A stretch of DNA of 64,000 nucleotides, taken from contig JAGPCY010000001.1 of NCBI GenBank assembly GCA_018057825.1, positions 62,001 to 126,000 on the forward strand, written 5' to 3'. Below, one piece after another: positions 50,503-60,949 of this stretch. A program made the position numbers and the translations under genes. Below the pieces are notes generated by a model, which was not told the origin of the DNA, ran no database searches, and worked only from the letters and a program-made list of their open reading frames with translations. The stretch is from Kofleriaceae bacterium (GTDB lineage Bacteria; Myxococcota_A; Polyangia; Haliangiales; Haliangiaceae). Positions within the stretch are counted from its first letter, which is position 1; each line of letters starts with the position of its first letter.

Positions 50503-51452
50503 GCGCCGCGATCCGCCTTCGGCACGATCAGCGACAGCGCGCGCGGCACCACCTGGAAGGTCGCGGGCAGGAGGCCCGGCGTCTCGCCGTCGACGTCGAG
50601 CTCGACGATCTGGCTGGACTCGGCCGGCTCGGCGCGGACGATCCGGGCCCGGCGGTGGCTGACCTTGGGCAGGGTCAGGTGGGTGCCGTTGTACAGCCGG
50701 CGGCTCTTCAGGATGAAGTCGGTCATCGACATGTCGCCGATCGCGACCACGTCGAAGGCGCCGTCGTCGAGCTCGGCGTCGGGCGCGATCATCATGCCGC
50801 CGCCGAAGTACCGGCCGTTGGCGATCGCGACCGTGTTGATCGTCAGGTCGAGGCCGTCGGCCGGGCGATCGTCGAACGACATGCGCACGCGCTGGTTGTC
50901 GTACTGGATCATCGCGCGCGTGGTCGCGGCGTAGAACGACAGCGCCCCGAACCGCTTCTTCGACTGATTGACCAGGCGATCGGTCAGGCCCGACATGCCG
51001 AACGACGCGATGTTGGCGAACATGCGGACGCCGGTCCCGCCGGTGCGCGGCGTGAAGTCGATACGGCCGACGTCGATGCGGCGGCGAGCGCCGGCGGCGA
51101 GGATCGCGACCGCCTTGGGGAAGTCCTTGGGGATGCCGACCGTGCGCACGAAGTCGCCGCCGGTGCCGAACGGCAGGACCGCGAGCGCGCAGTCGGTGGT
51201 CAGCGGCACGCCGTCCTCGAACCAGCCGTTGGCGACCTCGTTGACGGTGCCGTCGCCGCCGACCGCGGCGACGATCTCGGCGCCAGCCTTGATCGCCTCG
51301 CGGGCCAGCCGGGTGGCGTCGCCCGGGCCGGCGGTCAGGACGTCCTCGAACGGCACCGCGCGGCGGAGGTGGTCGGCCAGCTCGGGCCAGCGACGGCCCA
51401 GGGAGCCGCCCTGGGACTTGGGGTTGGCGATCACGACCACGCGCGGAGGCAT
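50499..51452 (-). CDS. Diacylglycerol kinase-like lipid kinase (DagK/YegS type)
   Basis: A 317-residue soluble lipid kinase of the DAGK catalytic family. It starts VVVIANPKSQGGS (phosphate-binding start) and has GGDGTVNEV (65-73), ALAVLPFGTGGDFVRT (the second Gly-rich motif), and the C-terminal beta-sandwich with DLTINTVAIANGRYFGGGM, APDAELDDGAFDVV and VELDVDGET. It phosphorylates diacylglycerol or another lipid alcohol with ATP. It leads the dagK-lnt-recC-recB-recD series; the coupling with lnt suggests a common envelope-lipid theme, since Lnt releases lysophospholipid. Confidence 0.92.
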   Translation of the reverse strand: MPPRVVVIANPKSQGGSLGRRWPELADHLRRAVPFEDVLTAGPGDATRLAREAIKAGAEIVAAVGGDGTVNEVANGWFEDGVPLTTDCALAVLPFGTGGDFVRTVGIPKDFPKAVAILAAGARRRIDVGRIDFTPRTGGTGVRMFANIASFGMSGLTDRLVNQSKKRFGALSFYAATTRAMIQYDNQRVRMSFDDRPADGLDLTINTVAIANGRYFGGGMMIAPDAELDDGAFDVVAIGDMSMTDFILKSRRLYNGTHLTLPKVSHRRARIVRAEPAESSQIVELDVDGETPGLLPATFQVVPRALSLIVPKADRGA

Positions 51453-51543
51453 CGCGCGCAGTATCGCCCAAGGGCGCGACCGGTGGCGGCCGCGGCCGGG
51501 CCGAGATCGGACCGTCGGTCGCGGCGCGACGAGCGGCGGGCGC

Positions 51544-52191
51544 TCAGACCGTGGCGTCGGTCAGATAGCGCGCCACCGCGCGGTCGGCCTCGGCCAGGGC
51601 CAGGCGGCGTCCGGCCACCGGCCCGGCGATCAGATCGCAGTCGATCGCCACCAGGGCCTCGAGCTGCGTGGCCCGCTCGACGTGCCACGCCAGCGCCAGC
51701 CAGTCGTGGCGGTGGCCGACCTCGATGCGGGCGGCGAGCGCCGCGGCCGCGGCCGGATCGCGATCGCTGGCTGCGACCAGGTCCGCCGGCAGCTCCATGA
51801 TGTCGATCGGCGCGCCGGCCAGGATGCCCAGATCGGCGCCGCGCAGATCGACGTCGCGCACCGCGATCTGCACGCCGTGCTCGATCAGGTGCTCGATGGC
51901 TGGCAGGTGCATCGACGGCTCGAAGCGCGGGATGCGGACGATCAGCGCGTCGGTGCGGACGCCGCGAGCCTTGGCCCGCGCCAGCAGGTCGTCGAGGGTC
52001 GTCGGCGCGAGGTCGGCCGGGTCGGCGTCGACCAGGACCCGCGGCCCGGCGTCGGCGCGCCAGCGCGCGACCACGTCGACCGAGCAGGCGAGGTTGGGGC
52101 CGCTCACGGTTGGGCACTCGAGCGCGAAGCCGAACAAGCGGCGGCGGGGCAGTTCCACCAGCGGAGCCAGGTGCGCGACGTCGACATCCAC
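51544..52191 (-). CDS. Degenerate EAL-domain protein, probably catalytically inactive
   Basis: A 215-residue single-domain protein with a GTG start. The chain follows the EAL phosphodiesterase fold in order: FALECP in place of the EALxR strand, RVLVDADPADL, HLPAIEHLIEHGVQIAVRDVDL, GAPIDIMELPADLV (where active enzymes have K-I-D), WLALAWHVERATQLEALVAI and IDCDLIAGPVAGR (equivalent to GCDxxQGY). The metal- and substrate-binding residues E, N, DDFG and K are mostly lost. It may bind cyclic di-GMP or act as a protein-interaction module. It is divergent from the methyltransferase gene with a 61-nt gap. The assignment rests on pattern, not on a search. Confidence 0.65.
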   Translation of the reverse strand: MDVDVAHLAPLVELPRRRLFGFALECPTVSGPNLACSVDVVARWRADAGPRVLVDADPADLAPTTLDDLLARAKARGVRTDALIVRIPRFEPSMHLPAIEHLIEHGVQIAVRDVDLRGADLGILAGAPIDIMELPADLVAASDRDPAAAAALAARIEVGHRHDWLALAWHVERATQLEALVAIDCDLIAGPVAGRRLALAEADRAVARYLTDATV

Positions 52192-52252
52192 CAGACGATC
52201 GTAGCCACTTGCGCGCGCCCGTGGGTGCCGGCAGGGTTAGCGGATCGCGACA

Positions 52253-53716
52253 ATGTCCGACGTGGCGTCCGAGGCCGAGGTGGCGAGGCTGTTCGATGGC
52301 TTGACCGTCGCCGATGGCGGACGCGCAAGAGCTGCGCGCACGCGCGGCCAGGTGTTTACCCCCGCGGCCTTGGCCGCCGCGGTCGTCGAGCTGGGTCTGG
52401 CACTGGTCCGGCGACCGGCCCGCGTGCTCGATCCGGCCTGCGGCGACGGCGCGCTCCTGGCCGCGGTGGGCGCGCGGGCGCCCCAGGCGGTGCTGGTGGG
52501 GATCGAGCGCGATCCGACGGTGGCGCGGCGGGCCCGTCGGCGCCTGCCCGGCGCGCGGCTCTTCTGTCGCGACGCCCTCGACGGCGACCTCGCGGTCGCG
52601 GCCGAGCTCCTGGTCGGCAACCCGCCCTTCGTGCGCTCGATCCGGCTGCGCGCCGACGATCCCGACGGCTGGCGGGCCCTGCGCGGGCGGTTCGCGGCCA
52701 CGTCGTTCGGCGAGTGGGACGTGTACGGCGCGTTCCTCGAGCGCACCCTCGACTGGCTGGCGCCCGGCGGCGCCGCCGTGTGGATCGTGCCGTCGCGGTG
52801 GTTGATGGCGCGCTGGGCGGGGCCGCTCCGCGCGCACCTGGCGGCGCGCGGCGCGGTTCGCCAGGTCATCGATCTCGGGGCGCGTCAGCTGTTCGCGGCG
52901 GCGACCACCTACGCCTCGATCGTGGTGATGGGAACCGGCGGTGGGCCGCGGCCGATGCGCCTGACGCGCCACGATGGCCAGGCCTGGCGCGGCGTCGACC
53001 TCGACGTCGCGACCTTGGGCGCGGCGCCGTGGATCGCGCCGGCCCCCGGTGGTGGACGCGCCGCGCGTCGCCAGGGCGCCGACGCCTCGACCCTGGGCGC
53101 GGTCGCGCGGATCGCCAAGGGCGTCGGCACCAACGCCGATCGGGTCTTCGTCTTGCCCGACGCGACGGTGCGCGGCCGCTGGGTCGAGTTCGCCGGCGGT
53201 GCGATCGAGGCGGCGCTGACCCGGCCGTGCCTGCGCGGTCGCGACGTCGGCGCGGCCCCGCGGGCGCGCTGCCTGGTGCCGTACCAAGACGGCGAGCTCA
53301 TCCCGTGGCGCGAGCTGTCGCGCCGCTACCCCCGGGCCGCGGCCTACCTCGAGGCCCACCGCGCGCTCCTCGAGGCGCGCGAAGGCGGGCGGTTCGTCGG
53401 CGACCGCTTCCACGCGTTCGGGCGGCCGCAGAACCTCGCCTTCCTCCTCGATCCGTCGGCCAAGCTGGTCATCCCCGACGTGGCGCGGGCGCCGCGGGTG
53501 TGGCGCGACGACACGGGCGCGTTGCCCCTCGATAGCGCCTACGCGTTGCGGCCGCGCGTCGACGCGCCGCCGCCGTGGCGCGACCTCGATCGGCTGGCCG
53601 CGCTGTTCACCGACGGCACGGTCGCGGCCTGGTTGGCCCGCGCCAGCGTGCCGCTGCGCGGCGACTACCGGCGGATGAAGACCGCGATCCTGGCCCCGAT
53701 GCCGCTGCCGCGGTGA
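52253..53716 (+). CDS. Orphan N6-adenine DNA methyltransferase, TaqI/Eco57I-like
   Basis: A 487-residue enzyme. GQVFTPAAL precedes the SAM site [15 protein letters not shown] (~60). The catalytic NPPF is in [11 protein letters not shown] (~122). The second half ([35 protein letters not shown]) is the target-recognition part of M.TaqI/Eco57I-type class gamma enzymes. It would methylate adenine in a specific site. No restriction endonuclease or specificity subunit is adjacent, so it seems solitary and may serve regulation or phage defence. GC content resembles that of its neighbours. Confidence 0.85.
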   Translation: MSDVASEAEVARLFDGLTVADGGRARAARTRGQVFTPAALAAAVVELGLALVRRPARVLDPACGDGALLAAVGARAPQAVLVGIERDPTVARRARRRLPGARLFCRDALDGDLAVAAELLVGNPPFVRSIRLRADDPDGWRALRGRFAATSFGEWDVYGAFLERTLDWLAPGGAAVWIVPSRWLMARWAGPLRAHLAARGAVRQVIDLGARQLFAAATTYASIVVMGTGGGPRPMRLTRHDGQAWRGVDLDVATLGAAPWIAPAPGGGRAARRQGADASTLGAVARIAKGVGTNADRVFVLPDATVRGRWVEFAGGAIEAALTRPCLRGRDVGAAPRARCLVPYQDGELIPWRELSRRYPRAAAYLEAHRALLEAREGGRFVGDRFHAFGRPQNLAFLLDPSAKLVIPDVARAPRVWRDDTGALPLDSAYALRPRVDAPPPWRDLDRLAALFTDGTVAAWLARASVPLRGDYRRMKTAILAPMPLPR

Positions 53717-53746
53717 CGGTCGTCGGCGGACCGAGCCCGGTCGCGG

Positions 53747-54880
53747 TCACGGCTCGTCGGCGGGCGCGGCCGGCGGCGCGAACGCGGTGTCGGTGGCGCG
53801 GGCGATCGCGGTCGCCAGGTCGGTGACCTCGACCCCCTCGGGGGCGTTGCGGCGCAGCATCAGCGTGCAGGTGCCGCACGCGGTCGCGACCACGCCACCG
53901 CCGGCGCTCGCGACCTCGGCCAGCCGGCGCCGCGCCATGGCGTCGGCGGTCGCCGGCATGGTCTTGGGCAGCAGGCCACCACCGCCGCAACACTCGGCGT
54001 CGCTGGCGTGCCACGCGAACTCGCGGACCTCGGCGACCGCGGCCAGCGCCCGGCGCGGCTCGGCGGTGACGCCCGACGAGCGCGCGAGATAGCACGGGTC
54101 GTGGTAGTAGACCGGTCGCTTGCGCTCGGGCGCCGGCAGCCGATCGGCGTGGCGGGCCAGGAACTCGGCGATCGACACCACCTCGGTGGCGACCGCGACG
54201 CCCTCGCCCTGGTACAGCGCGTTGATCGCGTAGTGGCAGGCCGAGCACCCGATCACGATGGTCTGGAAGCGGCGCAGCGCGGTCGCGACCTTGCTGGCGT
54301 GCCAGCGGAACTCGTCGGTCAGGCCGGCGGCCAGGAGCGGATAGCCCGCGCACGCCAGGCCGGCGTCGACCAGCGGCACCGGGCCGACGCCGAGGCGGGC
54401 GAAGACCGCCTGCGCCGCTGCGACGTCTTGCCCGCCTTTGTCGAGACTGTCGCATCCCGGCCAAAACCCGACCGTGCCGGACTCCGCGAAGTCCTCGAAG
54501 TTCTCTTTGGCCGCGGCCGCCAGGCGGACGTCGCGGGCGCGGAACCGCTCGCCGTAGCCGGCCAGGGCGGGGTGGCCGGCGCCGGCCCGCTGGGCCGCGG
54601 CGCGCCCGGCCAGGAGCACCAGGCCGGGCTGGTTGTCGTGCTCGCAGTAGACCGTGCAGTGGCGACAGCCGGTGCAGGCCCACAGCGGATCGGCGGTCTC
54701 GGCGCGCCACGGCTCGAGCCCCCGGCGCAGCCGGTTCAAGCGATCCATCTTGGCCTGCGGGATCAGGGTCTCGCGCCCGGTGGTGGTCGACACCGGGCAC
54801 GCGTGGCGGCACATCTTCGGGCAGTAGGTGCAGTCGTCGAGCTGGCGGGCGACGTCGGCGGAGGAGAAGCGATCCGACAC
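53747..54880 (-). CDS. Fe-S oxidoreductase subunit, GlcF/HdrD-like
   Basis: A 377-residue protein with a GTG start 9 nt after an AGGAG site. Two 4Fe-4S clusters are held by [15 protein letters not shown] (residues ~17-28) and [13 protein letters not shown] (~69-79). Two CCG-type domains follow: one with [18 protein letters not shown] and [10 protein letters not shown], one with [21 protein letters not shown] and ACGTCTLML. This is the electron-transfer subunit found with FAD enzymes such as glycolate oxidase (GlcF). It is the third gene of a set, 8 nt after the FAD subunit, and should pass electrons to the quinone pool. Confidence 0.9.
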   Translation of the reverse strand: MSDRFSSADVARQLDDCTYCPKMCRHACPVSTTTGRETLIPQAKMDRLNRLRRGLEPWRAETADPLWACTGCRHCTVYCEHDNQPGLVLLAGRAAAQRAGAGHPALAGYGERFRARDVRLAAAAKENFEDFAESGTVGFWPGCDSLDKGGQDVAAAQAVFARLGVGPVPLVDAGLACAGYPLLAAGLTDEFRWHASKVATALRRFQTIVIGCSACHYAINALYQGEGVAVATEVVSIAEFLARHADRLPAPERKRPVYYHDPCYLARSSGVTAEPRRALAAVAEVREFAWHASDAECCGGGGLLPKTMPATADAMARRRLAEVASAGGGVVATACGTCTLMLRRNAPEGVEVTDLATAIARATDTAFAPPAAPADEP

Positions 54881-54888
54881 GGGGGCTC

Positions 54889-56120
54889 CTAGCTGGCGTC
54901 GATCAGGGCGCCGGGGTTCATCACGCCGCGAGGGTCGAGCTGGGCGCGCAACGCGACCAGGTAGGGATCGAGCGCGGTCGGGCGCACGCCCAGGAGCCAA
55001 CCGCCGGCGGCGGTCGCCGCGGTGGCCGCCGCGGCGCTGGCGCTGCCGACCTCGCCGTCGGGGAAGGTGGCGAAGATCACCGCGCCGTCGCGGTCGAAGC
55101 GCGAGACGTGGAGGTGGACGCCCGGCACCGCGGCGCGGATCGCGTGGTAGGCCGGGCGCAGCGCGCTGGGCGCGGCGCTGATCTGGAGCTGCGGCCCCGG
55201 CTCGGGGCTGGGCTCGCCGCCGGTCCGCCGCCGCCACCACAGCTCGGCGATCGCCGGGTCGGCGTCGCGGCCACCCTCGGCCAGGGCGGCGCTGGCGATC
55301 AGATCGCGATCGCAGGCCGCCAGGTCGGTGGGGCCGGCGGTCGCGGCGACCAAGAGGGCCTCGCCCGGCACCAGGCCGGCGGCCGGGAAGTGGCGGGCGG
55401 CCTCGGCGGCGTCGACGATGCGCAGGCCGGCCGGCGCGCACTCCTCGGACAGCGCCAGGAACGCAGCGGCGATCGCGGCGTCGATCGACGGCAGGATGTA
55501 AGCGGCCAAGAGGCGCGCCTCGGGCCGGCGGTGGATCCGCAGCACCGCCGCGGTGATGAAGCCGAGCGTGCCCTCGCTGCCGCACAGCGCCCGCCCGAGG
55601 TCGGGCCCGGTCGAGCGGCGCGGCGCGACCCGGGTGTGGATCGTGCGGCCGTCGGCCAGGACCGCCGACACCCCGGCCACCGCGTCCTCGAAGAAGCCAT
55701 GGCGGGCCGACGACTTGCCTGGGGTCCGGACCCCGACCAGGCCGCCGACCGACGAGCCGAGGATGCCCGGCGGGTAGTCGCCGAGCGACAGCCCGCGCGG
55801 CGCCAAGAGCTTCTCGAGCGCCAGCCCGGTGAGGCCGGCCTGGACGTGGCACAGGAGCGAGGTCTCGTCGAGGTGGATGACCTGGGTCAGCCGCTCGGTC
55901 GAGACGTGGACCCGGCGGCGCTCGCCCAGGCCGCGCAGCCGGGCCGCGCGGTAGCCGGCGCCGACCGGGACGATCGCGGCGCCGGCGTCGGCGGTCGTAC
56001 GGATCACGTCGGCGACCTCGGCCGGCGACGCCGGGGTCACCAGCACCGCGGGCTGTCCGGACACCGGACTGACGTGGTCGCGGCCGACGATCGACTCGAG
56101 CGCCGCGGTCAGGGCCGCGG

Positions 56121-56124
<4 letters not shown>
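54889..56124 (-). CDS. FAD-binding oxidoreductase subunit, GlcE/GlcD-like
   Basis: A 411-residue FAD_binding_4/VAO-family protein. [19 protein letters not shown] and [15 protein letters not shown] form the FAD-binding start; [20 protein letters not shown] and [16 protein letters not shown] are the conserved pyrophosphate-binding motifs; the end has [16 protein letters not shown]-terminal oxidase cap is present. It lacks the His motif seen in its larger partner. Its ATG overlaps the stop of the AGPS-like gene, and the Fe-S gene follows, so the three probably form a GlcDEF-like complex. Confidence 0.88.
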
Positions 56125-57785
<1,661 letters not shown>

Positions 57786-57869
57786 GGCGCGACACTACGA
57801 GCCCCGGCGGTCGCGGTGCAAGACCGACCGGGCCTTGCGTCGCGCCGCCGGCCGATCGAATGTCCAACC

Positions 57870-58763
57870 ATGACCACTGAAGCGCGCTTCGCGCCCGAAC
57901 GCATCCGTCGGATCGCCGTCATCGGCGCTGGCACGATGGGCCACGGCATCGCCCACGTCGCGGCGCTGGCCGGCCACGAGGTGCGGCTCTACGACGTCAC
58001 CGCGGCGGCGGCCGAGGCCGGGCGCGCCAAGGTCGCGGCCAACCTGGGCAAGGGCGTCGACCTGGGCAAGCTGGCGGCCGACGCGCGCGACGGCGCGCTG
58101 GCCCGGCTGACCGCCACCGGCGAGCTGGCCGAGGCGTGCGGCGAGGTCGACCTGGTGATCGAGGCGATCCCTGAGGTCCTCGAGCTGAAGCAGAAGCTGT
58201 TTCGCGAGCTCGAGCGCCTGACCCCGGCGAGCGCGCTCCTGGCGTCGAACACCTCGTCGTTGCCGGTGGCCCAGCTCGCGGCCGCGGTCGGCGACGGCGC
58301 CCGCGTGATCGGCATGCACTTCTTCAACCCGGTCCACCTGATGAAGCTGGCCGAGATCGTCCGTCACCCGGGCAGCCACCCCGACGCCATCGCCACCGCG
58401 GTCGCGCTCGTCACCGCCTGGGGCAAGACCCCGATCACGGTCAAGGACAGCCCGGGGTTCGCGTCGAGTCGCCTGGGCATCGCGCTCGGCATGGAGGCGA
58501 TCCGCATGGTCGAGGAGGGCGTGGCCTCGGCCGATGACGTCGACACCGCGATGAAGCTCGGCTACGGCCACCCGATGGGCCCGCTCGAGCTGACCGATCT
58601 GGTCGGCCTCGACGTGCGCCTCGGCATCGCCGAGTACCTGGCCGACGCCCTCGGTACCAGCTTCGAGCCGCCGGAGCTGCTGCGCCGGATGGTCGCCGAC
58701 GGCAAGCTCGGCAAGAAGTCCGGCCAGGGCTTCTACCGCTGGGTCGACGGCAAGCGGGCCTGA
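57870..58763 (+). CDS. 3-hydroxybutyryl-CoA dehydrogenase
   Basis: A 297-residue enzyme. The Rossmann start is IAVIGAGTMGHGIAHVAALAGH; EVDLVIEAIPEVLELKQKLF and LASNTSSLPV are the next motifs; the catalytic His is in GMHFFNPVHLMKLAEIV (~149). The C-terminal helical dimer domain has SPGFASSRLGIALGMEAI, GYGHPMGPLELTDLVGLD and GKKSGQGFYRW. It oxidises 3-hydroxyacyl-CoA (short chain) with NAD, or runs in reverse. The ATG at 57870 is preferred over one 54 nt upstream because the extra residues are unlike the family. Length is slightly above the usual 282. Divergent from the AGPS-like operon. Confidence 0.94.
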   Translation: MTTEARFAPERIRRIAVIGAGTMGHGIAHVAALAGHEVRLYDVTAAAAEAGRAKVAANLGKGVDLGKLAADARDGALARLTATGELAEACGEVDLVIEAIPEVLELKQKLFRELERLTPASALLASNTSSLPVAQLAAAVGDGARVIGMHFFNPVHLMKLAEIVRHPGSHPDAIATAVALVTAWGKTPITVKDSPGFASSRLGIALGMEAIRMVEEGVASADDVDTAMKLGYGHPMGPLELTDLVGLDVRLGIAEYLADALGTSFEPPELLRRMVADGKLGKKSGQGFYRWVDGKRA

Positions 58764-58773
58764 GCCGCGGGCG

Positions 58774-59685
58774 CTACGACCGGTTGCGATCGCGGGTCGG
58801 CGCGCCGCGCCGCTCGGGGCGGTGACCGCGGGCCTTGCTCGGCCGCGGCGGATCATGGCGATCGATCGCCGTGGCCTGGGCGGCGGGCGACAGCGCCCAG
58901 CCGGCCAGCCGGGCCGCCGCCGGATCGGTCCGCTGCAGGGCGGCGATCCGCATCGCCGCCTCGGGATCGACCGCGCGGTCGTCGATGCGGACCTCGAAGT
59001 GCAGGTGCGGGCCGGTGGCGCGACCGGTGGCGCCGACGCGACCGAGCCGGGTCGCCCCGCCGATCGCCGCGCCGACCTCGACCTCGATGCGCGACAGGTG
59101 CGCGTAGCGAGTCACCAGCCCGCCGCCGTGGTCGAGGTAGACCACCTTGCCGTAGCCGCGCTGCACGCCGGCGAAGGCGACCACCGCGGCGCCAGCGGCG
59201 TAGACCGGGGTGCCGCGGTCGGCGCGGAAGTCGGTGCCCTTGTGGAACTTGGTGATGCGGCGCCGGATCGGATCGCGGCGCCACCCGAAGCCCGAACTCT
59301 CGACCCCCGGCACGGGCGACGCGGTCAAGATGGTGAGGTCCGGCACCGGCGGCGCTGGCACGGCGGCCAGCCAGCCCTGACCCAGCCAACCCTGGCCCAG
59401 CCACGCCTCGGTGCGGCGACCGAGCGCCACGGCCGCGTCGCGCAGCGCGACCATCGCCATCGCCGACATGTCCCCGACGGCGTCGAGCCGGGCGACCGCG
59501 GTCGGGACCCAGGCCAGCGCGCGATCGACGCGGCCGGCCAGCGCGGCGACGCCCCAGTCCTTCCAGTCGGCGGCGACCGAGCCGGCGGTCGACCCCGCGT
59601 CGCCGGTGGGGCCGGCGGCGCGCGCGTCCCCGGCGCCGGCCAGGGCCAGCGCGATCGCGGCAGGGACGAGCTGGACGCAGCGCAT
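58774..59685 (-). CDS. Secreted M23-family (LytM) peptidase
   Basis: A 303-residue exported protein. Signal peptide LVPAAIALALAGAGDARA. A helical region and a WLGQGWLGQGWL micro-repeat follow. The LytM domain (~125-255) has GFGWRRDPIR, FHKGTDFRADRG (HxxxD zinc ligands, ~147), YGKVVYLDHGGG, TRYAHLSRI and GPHLHFEVR (HxH, ~230), all zinc ligands intact. It is probably a cell-wall endopeptidase. The last ~50 residues are basic and proline-rich (RPSKARGHRPERRGAP), perhaps a wall-binding tail. It is convergent with the dehydrogenase gene, 10 nt away. Confidence 0.9.
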   Translation of the reverse strand: MRCVQLVPAAIALALAGAGDARAAGPTGDAGSTAGSVAADWKDWGVAALAGRVDRALAWVPTAVARLDAVGDMSAMAMVALRDAAVALGRRTEAWLGQGWLGQGWLAAVPAPPVPDLTILTASPVPGVESSGFGWRRDPIRRRITKFHKGTDFRADRGTPVYAAGAAVVAFAGVQRGYGKVVYLDHGGGLVTRYAHLSRIEVEVGAAIGGATRLGRVGATGRATGPHLHFEVRIDDRAVDPEAAMRIAALQRTDPAAARLAGWALSPAAQATAIDRHDPPRPSKARGHRPERRGAPTRDRNRS

Positions 59686-59844
59686 CGAGGGTCGAGTGTT
59701 TGCCGGGGCCGCGCAGGCGATCAACCCGGGCCGGCACAATTCGACGGCGCCGATGTAGGCGTCGGGAGCCCAGGTCTCGACGGCCGAAAGCCCATTCGCG
59801 GTGCTAGCGGTTGCGCGCCGACCGCCGGTGGCCACAATCGCGCG

Positions 59845-60318
59845 ATGTCGACGCCGCGCCGCGTGCTCACGATCGTGCTGGCCTTGCTCGCCGCCGCCGG
59901 CCTCGCGGTCGGCGTGCAGGGTGGTCGGTGGTGGTCGATCGGCGCCGAGCTTCACCTCGGGCCCAACGGCACGTGGTGGTGTCTCGACGGTGACTGCGCG
60001 GCGCGCGGGCTGGCGTGGACCGGCGGCAGCGGGCTGTGGCAGCGAGCGGCCCTGGCCACCTACGCCGGCGGGTTGGTGGCGGCGCTGGTGCTGGTCGGGC
60101 TGGCCGGTGCGGTGGCCGCCGGCCGCACGAGCCGACTGGTCGCGCTGGTCGGAGCGGTCGCGGTGGTGACCGCGGCGGGCAGCGGCGCGCTGTTTTATGC
60201 GCTGCGCCCGGCGATGGCCGCGGCCCACGCCGGCCGCGGCCTGGCGCTGTTCGCGGTCGGCCTGGCCGCGGCGGTCGCGGCGGTGGTCTCGGTGGCGCTG
60301 GCGACCCGCGCGCGCTGA
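59845..60318 (+). CDS. Small four-TM membrane protein, claudin/PMP22-like topology
   Basis: A 157-residue protein with four hydrophobic helices at about 8-23, 65-88, 96-115 and 127-150. The first loop (~27-62) contains GRWWSIGAELHLGPNG, WWCLDGDCAARG and AWTGGSG, giving tryptophans and a C-x5-C pair on the outside. That topology (four helices, large Trp/Cys-containing first loop) resembles claudin-like proteins, though no homology can be claimed by eye. The ATG at 59845 begins a short basic leader (STPRR) before helix 1; a longer upstream frame has no sense. It is divergent from the M23 gene (159 nt). Confidence 0.7.
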   Translation: MSTPRRVLTIVLALLAAAGLAVGVQGGRWWSIGAELHLGPNGTWWCLDGDCAARGLAWTGGSGLWQRAALATYAGGLVAALVLVGLAGAVAAGRTSRLVALVGAVAVVTAAGSGALFYALRPAMAAAHAGRGLALFAVGLAAAVAAVVSVALATRAR

Positions 60319-60319
60319 G

Positions 60320-60937
60320 TCACGCCGCGGCGACGTCCTCGATCGTCCCTAAGGCGGCGGCCAGCGACCGATACCAGGCCACCGCGCGCGCGGTGCGGCC
60401 GGGCAGGGCCCGGGTGCCCCACACGATCGCCAGCGCCGCGCGGGTGGTCGCCGAGGTCTTGGTGCGCTGCGCGTCCTTGACCGGGGTGCCACACGGGCCG
60501 GCGGCGTCGTGGAGCGCCAGCAGGCCGCTGGCGTCGATGGTCTGGCCAGCGGGGTTGAAGACGTAGGTCGTACCCGGCGGGCACACCGCGATCGACCACG
60601 GCGCCGCGCCGAGGTCGACGTCGACGACGCTTATCGGCAGGCCGGTGGCGAGGGAGACGTGGTTGCACAGATCGACGATCGGGTTGATCGCCGGAAAGCG
60701 TCCCTCGGCGTGAGCCGCCGCCAGGTACTCGCTGGCCGGCTTGCCGCGGCCCGACGGCTTGTAGCCGCCGTGGCGGAGCAGCGCGCGGACCTCGGCCCGG
60801 ACCGCGTCGTCGACCGTCCAGCCGTCGGCGGCGGGCCACGACGGGCCGCTGACCTCGCCGAGCGGGCCGGGCAGGTGGGTGACGAAGGCGCCGACCTCGA
60901 GCAGCGGGTGGGGCGCGATGGCGAGCGCGAGCGACAT
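60320..60937 (-). CDS. B3/B4 (tRNA-synthetase beta-type) domain protein
   Basis: A 205-residue soluble protein. The central SEYLAAAHAEGRFPAINPIV, DLCNHVSLATGLPISVVDVDL and FNPAGQTIDASGLLALHD fit the B3/B4 domain of phenylalanyl-tRNA synthetase beta, in its free-standing form. Free-standing versions may edit mischarged tRNA, but their role is poorly defined. The gene is convergent with the four-TM gene (1 nt gap) and ends 12 nt downstream of a FecR lipoprotein gene's neighbour region. No signal peptide or membrane helix. Confidence 0.75.
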   Translation of the reverse strand: MSLALAIAPHPLLEVGAFVTHLPGPLGEVSGPSWPAADGWTVDDAVRAEVRALLRHGGYKPSGRGKPASEYLAAAHAEGRFPAINPIVDLCNHVSLATGLPISVVDVDLGAAPWSIAVCPPGTTYVFNPAGQTIDASGLLALHDAAGPCGTPVKDAQRTKTSATTRAALAIVWGTRALPGRTARAVAWYRSLAAALGTIEDVAAA

Positions 60938-60949
60938 CCGCCGACCGTA

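Noticed and set aside
52253-53716. A restriction-modification system
   Set aside because: Only the methyltransferase is present; no nuclease, specificity or helicase subunit lies within several kb on either side.
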